Shown: piece after piece, positions 1 to 37,760 of the stretch
Position numbering within the stretch: position 1 is the stretch's first letter
How the letters are laid out: each line of letters opens with the position of its first letter
DNA from: Muraenolepis orangiensis
Lineage: Eukaryota; Chordata; Actinopteri; Gadiformes; Muraenolepididae
DNA: 64,000 bases
NCBI GenBank assembly: GCA_027704905.1
Contig: CM051005.1
Location: forward strand, 18,696,777 to 18,760,776
Direction: 5' to 3'
The notes under the pieces: generated by a model
Database searches by the model: none
Told to the model about the DNA's origin: nothing
The model's input: the letters and a program-made list of their open reading frames with translations, nothing else
Position numbers and translations under genes: made by a program

Positions 1-604
1 GTTTATTTTGTGTTTTGGTGGGGGGGGGGGGGGGGGGGTTCTCTTCAGATTACCACAATGTAGTATAAAGTTTAGCCACAATTAATACAACATTCAGGAT
101 TGTGATTCACACATCAGCCATTCGTCATCTAAGGCACAATAAAGGTGCTTTTCAATCTGAAAAATAACAGCTATGCCCCGGCCCGGCATGCTCTAATGCC
201 ATACCGGGGTCTGCAAGAGGTTGGTTCTCAAATCTCTTCGATGGATCCAATGTAAGAACAGAACAAGTGAGAGAGAGAAGGACAGAGAGACAGAGAGAGT
301 GAAAGAGAGAGAGCGGGAGAGAGAGAGAGCGAGAGACTTGAAAGGTTAACATCATTAGCGCTGTGGTGCTCAGATAAAACAATCTCAAAACAGTAGTATT
401 AGTACAGTATTTAAAATAGCGGCCGTTGTATTCAAAAAATAGAGCCCCACAGCGTAGAATATTAATAAACCAGTTAGACAAAATGTGTCTCATTGAGGAC
501 AGGAGGAAAAAAGGTAGAGACTTGTGATGCTTGGGTGATTCGGTCAGGGTCGTCAGGGGGTGAAGGGGGGGGTTCCGGGGGTATTATATGGGTGTGATCA
601 GGGC
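1..604 (-). other. SCP2 3' untranslated region and flank
   Basis: This stretch lies downstream of the SCP2 stop codon on the minus strand and has no convincing coding potential. It holds a 19-base G run (20-38), a purine-rich (GA)n tract around 268-335, and a minus-strand AATAAA at 2-7 that could be the SCP2 polyadenylation signal. Positions 174-208 can fold into a GC-rich stem-loop (CCCCGG pairing with CCGGGG around a GGCAT/ATGCC inner stem). The UTR assignment is inferred from position. Confidence 0.5.
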
Positions 605-20679
<20,075 letters not shown>

Positions 20680-21337
20680 GACTGCTCTTCGGATACACGG
20701 AGGTTACAGGGAGGAGAGGAGCGGAGCGGAGATGAGAGGAGCGGAGCAACAGTCAGTGCTTACTGCTTGCTGGTGGTGACAGCTCTGCTACCTTTGCTCA
20801 CACATATCCCACAATGCACTGCTTCCCTCCCTCCCATGTAAACAACGGACGAACTGCGCAGCATAAGTGCGCAGGACGACTTCTTCAACAATAAAGATTT
20901 GCAAATATTGGTCAATGCCTGATGGTCATCCCGAATTTAGATTTCGTTTCACTCCATTTCACATAATTCACAGACTAATTTGCAGAACTTTGTTCAAAAG
21001 TGGGCGGGGATTCTGGGGCTGGAACCAGGCTCACTGAATACAATGCAAATAGACACACACAACACATTACAATCTCAATGAGATAGGATTCATGTCTTTG
21101 GATTTATTCAAACTCTGATTTCCATTGATGCAGCTTGGTTGCTTATTTTGACCGTCCAATGTCATTGAGGCAGTGCCCCATTCCATCCTGTTAAATCCAA
21201 TCCAACAGCGCCACACACTTCACGAAACCTTCTCAGTACTTGTGTCCAAGGTGACAGAAATCGCACTTGTGGATATTTAGCGTCACTGATCGGCATCCTT
21301 GTCGTCGCCGTCCTCTTGATTGGCTTGGATGTGCTTT
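20680..21337. promoter_or_regulatory. SCP2 5' flank and CZIB 3' flank
   Basis: 658 bp lies between the SCP2 start codon and the CZIB stop codon, both on the minus strand. The SCP2 side is GC-rich with repeated GGAGCGGAG motifs (20710-20750) and should contain its promoter. The CZIB side should hold its 3' UTR; a minus-strand AATAAA lies at about 21100 (TTTATT on the plus strand). No other gene was seen. Confidence 0.5.
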
Positions 21338-23827
21338 TCAACACTTGGTAAACCGATTTGTGACCTCGTAAACTCCCACCGACTCCACCGCCTCCTCATC
21401 GTAGTCTGTCCAGTCCTAACGCGTTAGAGAACAGAACAGGGGAGACACATGACAATAAATATCACGATGAGCTGCTACGCTAAGACCTGTACTCTATGTA
21501 CAGTATGCTAAAGGCCTACAAACTTACAACAAAAAGTAGCACACACTCTGGCTCCATGTGCATTTGCATGGTCAAATTTGTATTGTGTTATAGTAAAAAC
21601 TGTCCCTAGAGGTACAAGGAAACTAAAGACTTAGCCTCCATTGTCCACCACGTGTACTAAAGAAGGCTACTACATATAGGCCTTTAACTGTACAACAACA
21701 ACACAATGAAAGAGCATCCCCCACCATTTACCTTCTCCTGTAAATTTATCTCAGGAAACTTTGTTCCAGAATCCGCTCCTTCTGCCGCAAACCCGGCCTA
21801 GAAGAGAGTTTGAAAAACTCGTATTTTCTCGTAAACTCGTAAAACTTCCATTTGCTACAAGTACAATAGAATGCTTACTCCCCATTCCTCCCTGCGGTAT
21901 GAAATTCTACAACAATACTATAAAAATACTAGAAATAAGAACAATAAAGTGATATGTGATATAATATGATATGACATGATATGTACATATATGTTATGAT
22001 ATGTTATATTGTGCAAAAAGCATTTCAAGCATTTTAAAGTGCCAGTAAGGATTTGCAGCAGCATTATGAATAAAGTGCAGAACAGTGCAGTAACTGTAAT
22101 GAGTAACGAATATGACTTGGTGTGTTGTTAAGAACATGGCATATAGATAATAGCTTGACGTCACTCTGATCTGCGATTTTAGGTTTTATTATCATCTAGG
22201 ATTTTGCAAAGAATAACAGGACTTTATAATAGTATAGGAACATCTGAAAGCTTATTTATACGACTTGTATGATAATAACAATATCCATTCCAGCAGTGGG
22301 TCTCACTTGCGGTTGGAAATCCACTGGTTCCAGACCTCGACACTCAAACTGCACCATGGTCTTAAATTTCTCACTGTCCTCGGCCTTCAACATCACAGAC
22401 AGAGAAGAGAGGAGAGGAGAAAGACACAGAGGATGATATAGAAGATGATGATAATGATGTGTAAGCAGCTGAAGCAACGACACAGTCTTCTGAATCTCGT
22501 CAGTCATTGCTATGATGACATTTAAAAAATAGACGTTTTTACCAAAATCACATTTAGATTTAAATCCGTGTATATCTCTGCCAAGTCTCAGTTACAAGAC
22601 TTGACAAGTCTAAAAGTTTAAATAAATACATAAGTGTTGTGTAAGGTGACCACTTTGACTTACATTGTAGGCAGTGATCGTGTCCCCGAGAATATCTGTG
22701 AACAGAATTGGTGACAGGATGATGCAATTGTTTATTGTAACTAATTAACACGTCATACATTTACAACAGCAACCCGAAGAGAGGAGAGGGTCCTTATAGG
22801 CCTACCTATAGAGTTCTCCCTGGAGCAAAGTTTACACTTTTGTACCATGCTGGCACTGCCTCGTCCTCCCTTTAGAGGTGTATTCTCCTAAATTAGATTA
22901 CATTAGATTAGATTCAAATTGATTGTCATTGCACAGCACAAGTACAGTACAGCGAAAATAATTTAGCATCTAACCAGAGTGCAAATGTTGCAGTAAAGTG
23001 CATGGTAATATAATATAATTTACAGGTTAAAAGACAGTCTAGGTATTAAATGGGATATGAGCAGCATAATAATAGGTATGTGTATATACAGGTAAGTAAG
23101 TATTTAACAGGTAGTGATCAGGGGTATGCTATTATTGAAAGCAAGATGAAAAATATAGAAATGTAAATGTATATACAAGTGAGCATATATAAACGTATGG
23201 CATATATAAATGTATATACAGGAGTAGGAGCAGTTCGATGCACACAATACACCGTTTAAATACACACAAATACATTACAGGGTTAACATCTGTCAGGTAT
23301 TTTAAAGAAAGCTGCATAAATACATACGGATGTAATAAGACTCACCATAAGGGTTATGTACTGCCATTTATCTGGGATTTCTCCACAGCTCCCACACTTC
23401 AGCTATATGGACAGCAAGTTAACATCATGATCCAGGATATAGGGAGAAAAACGAACCAAGTAAAAATGGTTTGCACTGTCAAAGTTTGCAACGTCAACGT
23501 GTCATGTAAATACATTTTAGTCGTGACGCTAGTTAGTGTGTATTTACAGGGTGTATTGAAGCACAAACTGGGGGAATACTATACAGGTTTGGAGTGTGAA
23601 TGGGAACCATGCAACTCAATCCGATCCTACCTTTAGAAACCATCGGAAATCCTCTCCCACCGGCCTCACGTTGGTGACACCCTCCAACGTGGCTTTGAAT
23701 TGCAGTCCAAATTTCTGAAAGAATCAAAACAATACGCGCGGTTTCCATTCATGTTCACACAGATCTTATATTAAAAAACACAACTATGTATGACTCAAAC
23801 GCAATCTGTCAACATACATACCACCAT
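21338..23827 (-). CDS. czib: CXXC motif-containing zinc-binding protein
   Basis: Eight minus-strand coding exons: 23822-23827, 23631-23714, 23346-23402, 22806-22887, 22664-22695, 22307-22384, 21732-21797, 21338-21415. They sum to 483 bp, 160 aa, the same length as human CZIB (C1orf123, DUF866). Two CXXC knuckles, Cys33/Cys36 (KCGSCGE) and Cys67/Cys70 (KCKLCSR), form the zinc site. Other family marks are RPVGEDFRW, FECRGLEPVDFQPQ and the C-terminal DWTDYDEEAVESVGVYEV. The protein is small, probably cytosolic, and its cellular role is poorly known. Coding exon 1 holds only two codons (Met-Val). CZIB and SCP2 lie near each other on human 1p32.3, supporting orthology. Confidence 0.95.
21853..21905 (-). 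repeat. Dispersed repeat tail fragment, copy 2
   Basis: Reverse copy containing GAATGCTTACTCCCCATTCC and CTGCGG, matching the reversed core of the family at 54636-54710. In CZIB intron 6. Confidence 0.6.
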
Positions 23828-25317
23828 TTTGAAAAACCTCGCTAAAAGAAGCGTACGTATTTGCGTTGGTGAATAGGCTCTCCCGGAGCTTATAGCACCC
23901 TCAGGTGGCCGTAGTTGGTACAACACATTCAAAATCAAAATGTGTAGAGGGTACATAATCAAGCATATATGACAGAACCTCGACCGTGTTAATAACGTGA
24001 ATTTGACCAAAGAAATTGGTTTGCATCGGTTTATTGACAATTGAGCAATACACAAAAGCATCCCTTGTAAATCACGGCATCCTCCAGGTCACCTTTAAAT
24101 AGTTATTCTCTACAAATCATTTTAAGTAGAAATACTCATTCACTCAGCAATTCCATTATAAACAAAGTACAGTACACGGCGTAGAAAACAACAACAGAAG
24201 TAGATCTGTTGTGGACACATGCATGCAAACCTGAGGCAAATAAAGCCGATGCTCCGTTAGTCTTGTGTGCGTAATGGCCCCTAGCGTGGTATCATTGGTA
24301 TTGCAGTCAGTGTCCTCACCTGACCACCATCTCCTTATTTAAACTGGCAGTGTTTGTCTCAACTGTATCAGAGCTGAGGGTGTAACAAAACCAATATTCG
24401 GTATATTACAAAGCACCGATGTACAAATCATCTTAACAGTTGTCCTCAATGACCCTGTCGACGTTGGGCTGGCTGTGGTGAGGTGTTCCGTTATGGATGG
24501 TCATCAAGTACACGCCTCACACAAAAGGCCATTCACCTACGGAAAGTAAACCACCCCACTGCATTATACTCATGTTAGGAATCATCTCAGACTGTGTGGC
24601 CATACCAGCAGAGAACTTCTGATCAGTCTTTCCCATATGGAAATACTAAATGATTACCGTGCCGTTCGTGTGTCAGTGTGCGTTGGTGGCTGTTTCATGC
24701 AGACTTCAAAGATCACACCCTTGTGTCAAAAGACGAGGCATCAAAGTACATCTCAAGGACAACAAAACACTCAAACCACTGGACAGGAATACAAATAAAA
24801 ACTGAGATTGTCCAACAAAAAAACTACAGAAATTCAGAGTGCAGTGCAATTCGACAGTCTCGAGACCCATCCTTCCGGAGACCATTTAAACGCAATAGCG
24901 TCGCCCCACCACGAGGGGGCGCTTCAAGTTTCACCAGACATGATGGGAGGAAAGTGTTACCCTGGTTTTATTTGTCATCTAAATTATGATTCCATAGAGC
25001 AGCAGGGTACACTGAAAACAAAACGAAGGATGGCAGGAGGGGGTCCTACAGTTTAACAAATGGTCTTGTCGCAAAACAAAAAGAAAGCAAGAGACAAAAC
25101 ATTGATTGGGATGACCTCAATTCAACAATTACAATAATACCAATGAGTAGTCATCATAATAAAGGCAATTCTTGCAATTTCATTTTTCTCCTTCTCTTCC
25201 TCTTAAATACACCAGTATTATTTACAGAAATGCCCCCTACCCACACAAAAACACTCTCACGCGTGCGCATACACACACACCCCTCTCTCTCCCCCGGAGA
25301 AGAGAGGTGTGGCGCGG
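23828..25317. other. CZIB promoter region and UCK2 3' flank
   Basis: About 1.5 kb between CZIB (minus) and UCK2 (minus). The part next to 23828 should be the CZIB promoter and 5' UTR; no TATA box is obvious. Further right, a TTTATT at about 24967, read as AATAAA on the minus strand, may end the UCK2 transcript, giving a ~350-bp 3' UTR. I see no further gene or recognisable transposon. Confidence 0.45.
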
Positions 25318-28174
25318 TCAATGAGGCCGGCTGCTGGACTCTGAGGTCCGGCGTTGCCGTGGCGGGGCGTGGCCGTTAGTGAAGCCGTTGTGCCGCTTGG
25401 TCAGGCCGCCATTCAGAATGTCTTGGATGTGCTGGACGATCAGGTTGATGGCCACTGTGTGGGGGGGGGGGGGGGGGAAAGAGAGAAAGGGGAAATTACA
25501 ATGGCATAATACCGAATAGCATTGGCAGTGTTTTTTTAATGTTCTTATCCAGATTGTGGCCAGTCGGGATGGGCGAGAATAAGTGAAATTAGGTGTGGCA
25601 TTACCAAGGTTGTCTGCTCCTCGTGGAATGATCACGTCGGCATACTTCTTGGTCTAAAAAGAAAATGAACAAAAAACACTCAAGTCTTACGTTACCGAAT
25701 TAAAACTGTCCACCAGCGAGGTACGAGTACAAACGCATGACTCAAGAGAGCGCACGATCAAGACGACTCACTGGCAAACAGAACTCCTCGAAGGCCGGTT
25801 TTACAAACGTTATGTACTGGGACAGCACTTGCTCGAGGTCCCTGCCCCGCTCTGTGATGTCCCTCAACACTGCAAAGGCAAAACAGACCGCACAGGAGAG
25901 ATGAGCAAAATACACACAAGGGGGAAAACTTATGCCATACCCACATTATTGGCATATTATATCAGAGATTTTCCCTGGCTATAGCCATAATCCGATACAA
26001 ATAAAAGGCAAACCTCTACGCGAGAGTCTCGTGTCGGCGTCCGTGTCTACAAACAGCTTCATCTGGAACAGGTCCCGGATCTCCTGGGAGTAGAACATCA
26101 AGATCCCCTCAAACAGCACCACGTCCGCCGGGTACACCGTGACAAACTCCTCCTTCCTGGAACACACACACCCACACACAAAACGCCCAAAACAGTCAGC
26201 ACATGGTTGTTATGGCTCTAAGGAATCTCAAAACAACACCACAAAGACAATCCTGAGCACAAGCCCGGATCCTGGGAGTAGGAACCAGGCAGGTCAGGCA
26301 GGGTTTTGGCAGCAACAATAACGTCAGTAATGTTGAATAAGGAGTTGAGGCAGCAGCTACCAAGTGCCTACCTGGAATGGGTGACAAAGTCGTAAACGGG
26401 GATCCGGACGGTCTTCCCCTGCAGTATCAGCTTGAGTGTGGTCATCACCAGCTCATTGTCGAAGGCATCTTGATACGGGGGAAAAGAACGTGTGGTTAGT
26501 GTGATATGGCTTTCAAGAAAAGGGTTATCTGACTGCCAGATAACTGCTTCTCCGTCCTTCTCCGAATGACTAATGTAATGACACGTGGGCCGGCTACACA
26601 GCCTTAAACATGAGGCAGGGTATCTCTCACACACACCACATCAGTCACACGCAGCCACATAGGGGTAATTGAGGAATCCCAGTACCACGGGACAGCTGTT
26701 GGGTTTAGGTTCCCAACCTGAAGAGAATAGCTGTCACTGCGAAAGGCCTGCTGACTGGGGGGGATTCAGAGCGACTGAGAAAGGAAGCAGGAGTGAGACC
26801 AGGGCAAAGAACCACACCAAACATGGACCAGGTGGAACCGGGGCCAAAACGTGTGTGTGTGTGTGTGTGAGGGGGGGGGGTATGTTTCACAACGTGGCAG
26901 GAAGTCGAGTACTTTGTAGTGGTACTCAATACACCTTCCAAATAAGGCCTTGCCTATTACAGTAGCTACAGCCTTTAAGATTCTAGGAGCGTTCCCTTTC
27001 CTTTTGGCAATGGTGCCAATCTTCTCAATGTCAATACTGTGGCTGTGAACCACCTAACCTAGAGATAATTTTTAACTGGCACAAACTCAACTCTAAAGCA
27101 GGACTATCAAGTAGTTTGACCATTGTGTACCACGGTGGCATCCACCTGGGTAAGCCACACCTAGATTTAGGGTTAAGCCCCTCTTGGCTAGGGTTAAATA
27201 TCCTGTCCGGAGCTCTAGGTAGAGTCCTTCTCTGCTGCTTTGGCAGCGCCATGTCAGGAGGCAAGACAAGTCACTTTCTTATACACAGCAGCACTACCTA
27301 GACTCTCTTACTTGGGAGGAGTTACAACAGTTAAATTAGTTCAAGCTCAGTTTGCCAGATACACAGATGAGTCTACAGTGGCCCATTTAGAGAGTTGAAA
27401 CAGCAAAACCGAAACTGCTCGCCAACGCTTTTCACCAAAAGAAGCTGCTGATCTGCACAGAGACCGAGAACACCTGGTGTGGGGTATAGGGTGGGGCTCC
27501 CCCCAGTGGCGGGCTGGGCTACCTGGGTGGTCGAAGTTGAACTGCCCTTTCTGAGCCTTGGCCTTCTGCTCGGGCGTGAGCACCCGGTAGAAGCTGTCCT
27601 GGCTGAGGATGGCCACTTGGCGCTGGTGGTGGTCGATCTTGTCCTGGCCCAGCAGCTCCATGATCTTCTCACATACCGATGACTGCAGAACCGAGGCACA
27701 AAACCAGGCGAGAACATAGACAGAGACGTTAGAAATGGCCAGTTTGTTTATATAGAACCATTCTAACCCATTCAAAGAGCTTTACATAGCCGGCAGGAAG
27801 TTTAAAAAATATATAATGAGCGGGTACGAGGTGGAAAAAAAAGTATGATATGGTATTATGCACTAGAGTTCTGAAATGGGACAAAATCCATGATATACAA
27901 ACTATATTTGGTGCTTTCTCTTCTTCACCGTGCTGTGCTGTCCATAAATCTCCATGAGATATAAATACGAATAAATTAAAAAGTGGAAGTGAGGCCACGG
28001 TGTGAAATGGGGTAGCCAGAGTATCTAAACGTGTCCTTGGTGAACCCTCCTCCTGCCCACGTATACCAGCAGAACTCCTGCCAGTGCTGACGGGGCACTT
28101 TCTCAGTGGGCCGTCTATGGAGCTTTTGTGTTCATGACATGAGGCTCACAATGAACCCTGGACACTCTCTGCCT

Positions 28175-28205
<31 letters not shown>

Positions 28206-29869
28206 CCCTGGCAGCTGACCACCACATGCTCACACCGAGGCTGAAATGCATCGGCCTACAGTCTCCTAGAAGCAGTAGGCTCATATGAAGTCAGTTAAGG
28301 TCTCAGGACCGTTCCAGAAACTTTACTCAAGCATCCAAAAAAATAAAAGCTAATCAAACCCAGATGAATTTTCGCTGATGCTTACATTACAGCTAGACGA
28401 TTGTATACGCCATCGTACAGCGTGACATGCTGGCGTTATTCTAAACTAAATTTAGTAACATCCCGGGGAACGACCAGCGGGAAGAAGGGGTCGTCCCGTC
28501 CTGGATTTTAAACGATGCTCCGCGATTCAATCGACGACGGTCGTCTCGTCAGAAAGACCCCAGACAAGGCGCACCGCTTGCCGGGGGATCGGGGGTGTCT
28601 TTCAACAACATAGCGCCGGAGGTGTCACACCCGGGCCGAACCGTGTGCGCCTTGTATGGGTCTCTCTCACATTGAGCCGGCCACTGTCGGTGCGGTACGG
28701 GCTGGGGGGGGGGGGAATCTGGGTCAAAGTTTCCGGACGAGGTTAAATACTAGAAATGGTAAACAAGGGGCATCCACCGACCCGAATTTATACAAGTACA
28801 ACACGTGGTGGGTGGGGGTGGGGGGGGTGTCAGGTTTAGGCGATGACGAGCTCCGTTTGTGGGAAAGTGCTGTGAGTGAAGGGATGAGTCATGTAACCAC
28901 CACGAAGAAGTCTTCTTTCATAGTCAGTCTTCTTTATTTTAGACAAAAAAATCGGCGCCCCTCCTATTGACGCGTGTGTCTATGCGCGTCATTGGGTGAT
29001 GCAGGCGAGGTGAGCGGCAGGAAGTGACCCGGTACCGGTTCCCCCTAGTCCCACGCGTTCATTTAACTATAAATAGGAATAGGAATATTACATTGATATA
29101 GATTTTAATATGTGTATTTTCAACAGGACATACGAATGGTTGAGAGGCTGGGAGGAGGGGGGGGGGGGGGAAGAGACAACAACCACCGACGTGTCACCCC
29201 AAACAACAGAAATAGAGCGTTGCGTTCGTGGCGCCGTGCGAACAAAAGATGTCGGATCTCAACTCGACCGGCTGCCCGCTGGCACCGGCTGACAAGTGTT
29301 GAGAACCACCAAGCACATATAAAAACACCCCTTTTTCGGGATCACACATTCTTGAGGGTCGGGTTGGGGGGGGGGGTATTTACAAACAAAGTGTCGCTCA
29401 GCACAGCAGAGCTAACCGGCTAACTGTAATAGCAGCAGCAGACCAAATCGGCTTTGTCCCACCCGGCATACCAGCACAGACGCAATGGAAACTGAATAGC
29501 CGCTCTTCACTGAAAATGTCCAACAACCCAAAAAAGTGACCGGTGTATACACAATGACCACCGGAAGCTAAGACCAAAGGACATCATCATCAACAATCGG
29601 TCAAAAATGTCAGAGAGAGGAGTAGAGGGGACCTGTTTTGAGGCTGACCGTGGGGTGGCGCTACGGCGCGCCACACTTTGGAGTGGGTTGTTAACGTGGA
29701 CGGCTTCGAGCCACGCGGTCGGTGATAGAGATAGGGGGACGCACACACCACACACCACACCACCACCACACACACCACACACCACACACACACACCACAC
29801 ACACCACACACACACCACACACACCACACACACACCACACACACACACACACACCACACACCACACACA

Positions 29870-29916
<47 letters not shown>

Positions 29917-30073
29917 ACGTATCGATTCGCACAAACATGGAAAAAGAGATGGCTGTTGTCCCGACCTTGCCGCTGGCCGTGCCTCCGGACACACCGATAA
30001 GGAAGGGCTGTCGAGGCGCGCCGTTGTTGTTATCGCCCCGGTCTCTGAGCTGTGCCTCACTGTCCCCGGCCAT
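25318..30073 (-). CDS. uck2: Uridine-cytidine kinase 2
   Basis: Phosphorylates uridine and cytidine to UMP and CMP in the pyrimidine salvage pathway (cytosol). Seven minus-strand coding exons: 29966-30073, 27523-27682, 26372-26468, 26014-26156, 25772-25869, 25605-25653, 25318-25454. They sum to 792 bp, 263 aa, against 261 in human UCK2. The P-loop GGTASGKSS starts near residue 30. Other family blocks are SQDSFYRVLT, NFDHPDAFDNEL, VYPADVVLFEGIL, DTDADTRLSRR and RGADNL. The C-terminus ESSSRPH is diagnostic of UCK2 rather than UCK1. The start MAGDSE matches the family; an in-frame ATG ten codons upstream is less likely. It is head-to-head with ALDH9A1. Confidence 0.95.
28175..28202. repeat. 28-base G homopolymer, UCK2 intron 1
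   Basis: An uninterrupted run of about 28 G. Length may be uncertain from sequencing. It can form G-quadruplexes on the plus strand. Confidence 0.9.
28665..28756. repeat. Source-like copy of a duplicated 95-bp segment
   Basis: Matches 32189-32285 in the same orientation with one substitution (CCGGAC against CCAGAC), a longer G run and one extra A in the second copy. It lies in UCK2 intron 1. This copy has no flanking direct repeat, unlike the other, so it is the likely template. Confidence 0.9.
29738..29913. repeat. (CA)n with CACAC interruptions
   Basis: About 175 bp of CA repeats broken regularly by an extra C (CACACCACAC), in UCK2 intron 1, about 50 bp from the exon 1 donor. Long open frames across it are repeat artefacts. 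Confidence 0.96.
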
Positions 30074-30562
30074 TCTTGCAATGTGCTCGCTGTCGTGTGG
30101 CATGGGGGGTCTGGGAATCGCTGTGCCGTAAGGCTCCTCCCACTAATCTCAATTATTAGTTTTTTTATATACGTTGCATATTTTACCACTGTTCATTTTT
30201 ACTTTAACGACAGACAAATAACGTCCGAAGTGGCGGGTCATCACGGGAGAGTTATTTTTCTGGATTTTATGGATTTATCACAATGATGATAAAGCTACCA
30301 ATCAGCGGCGTTGTCACGCCCCTCAGAGGGCGGGACAACTGAGAGAGACGTGTGTGCGGCCCATGTCTTTCCGAAACCGTTGTCGTAACATATTAAACCC
30401 CAAGGTTTAACAAAAGCATGTCACGGCATGACAACTGTGGTTAAAAGTAAGTGCAGACAGATGTGAGTATTGAAATAGACTAGTTTGTCCAACATTGCTG
30501 ACGTGTGATCCATACTGTGTGTTTACAGACGCTGAATAAGTGCTCTGACGTGTTCTCACACA
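30074..30562. promoter_or_regulatory. Shared UCK2-ALDH9A1 head-to-head promoter region
   Basis: 489 bp separates the two start codons, which point away from each other. Seen here are a CCAAT box (30298-30302), GC boxes (GGGCGGGAC at 30328-30336 and ACGCCCCTC at 30316-30324) and no clear TATA. This composition is usual for bidirectional housekeeping promoters. Shared use is inferred from layout. Confidence 0.65.
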
Positions 30563-37206
<6,644 letters not shown>

Positions 37207-37760
37207 GAAACTATTTGGAGTTCACACAACTCCTAGAGGAAGAAGGAGAAGAGACTTTTGGGCCGAGCATGGACAAAACGCTCTCCGCTTATGACTGGAA
37301 ATGTAATCTCGTAGTGATTTATTGAATGATTGCCAGATGGAGTCTGTCAACACTGCGGGGCGAACTTTTCGTCAGCAACACATGAAGGAATATTAAATGT
37401 GTCAAATCTAGCGCTGTGTTTAGAGATTTAGTGTGATTTACTTGTCTGATTTCAATGCCTTAAATATGTTCACTATCTGGTACCAAAGAAATAATTTATG
37501 AGCGCCAAAGAATGTTTACAATGAAAGATGTATTTATTACGTTATATCGTATATATCATTGTTTAAAATAGAAACGTGAAGTTTGAATCAATCCTAAATC
37601 ACCAACTTGTCAGCCAATAAATATATAAAATAAAAATCATATTAACATGTTAATATAACAACATATCAACCTCATAACACTTTATTACGCACAATGAAAG
37701 ATCAAAATAAAGGAAATAATCACACTTAATGTTTCCTGTCGTCGTCGAATGACATTCACG
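37207..37760. terminator. Convergent 3' ends of ALDH9A1 and HORMAD1-like gene
   Basis: Both genes read into this 554-bp gap. A plus-strand AATAAA at 37616-37621 (ALDH9A1) and a minus-strand AATAAA at 37681-37686 (HORMAD1-like) face each other 60 bp apart, so the two transcripts should end close together or overlap slightly. No other gene seen. Confidence 0.7.

Noticed and set aside
28440..28660. CpG-rich segment that resembles rDNA spacer in composition
   Set aside because: No recognisable 18S, 5.8S or 28S core block is present; composition alone is not evidence.
29607..30189. 199- and 174-codon open frames
   Set aside because: Mostly CA/TG repeat translation plus UCK2 exon 1 in its true or shadow frames.
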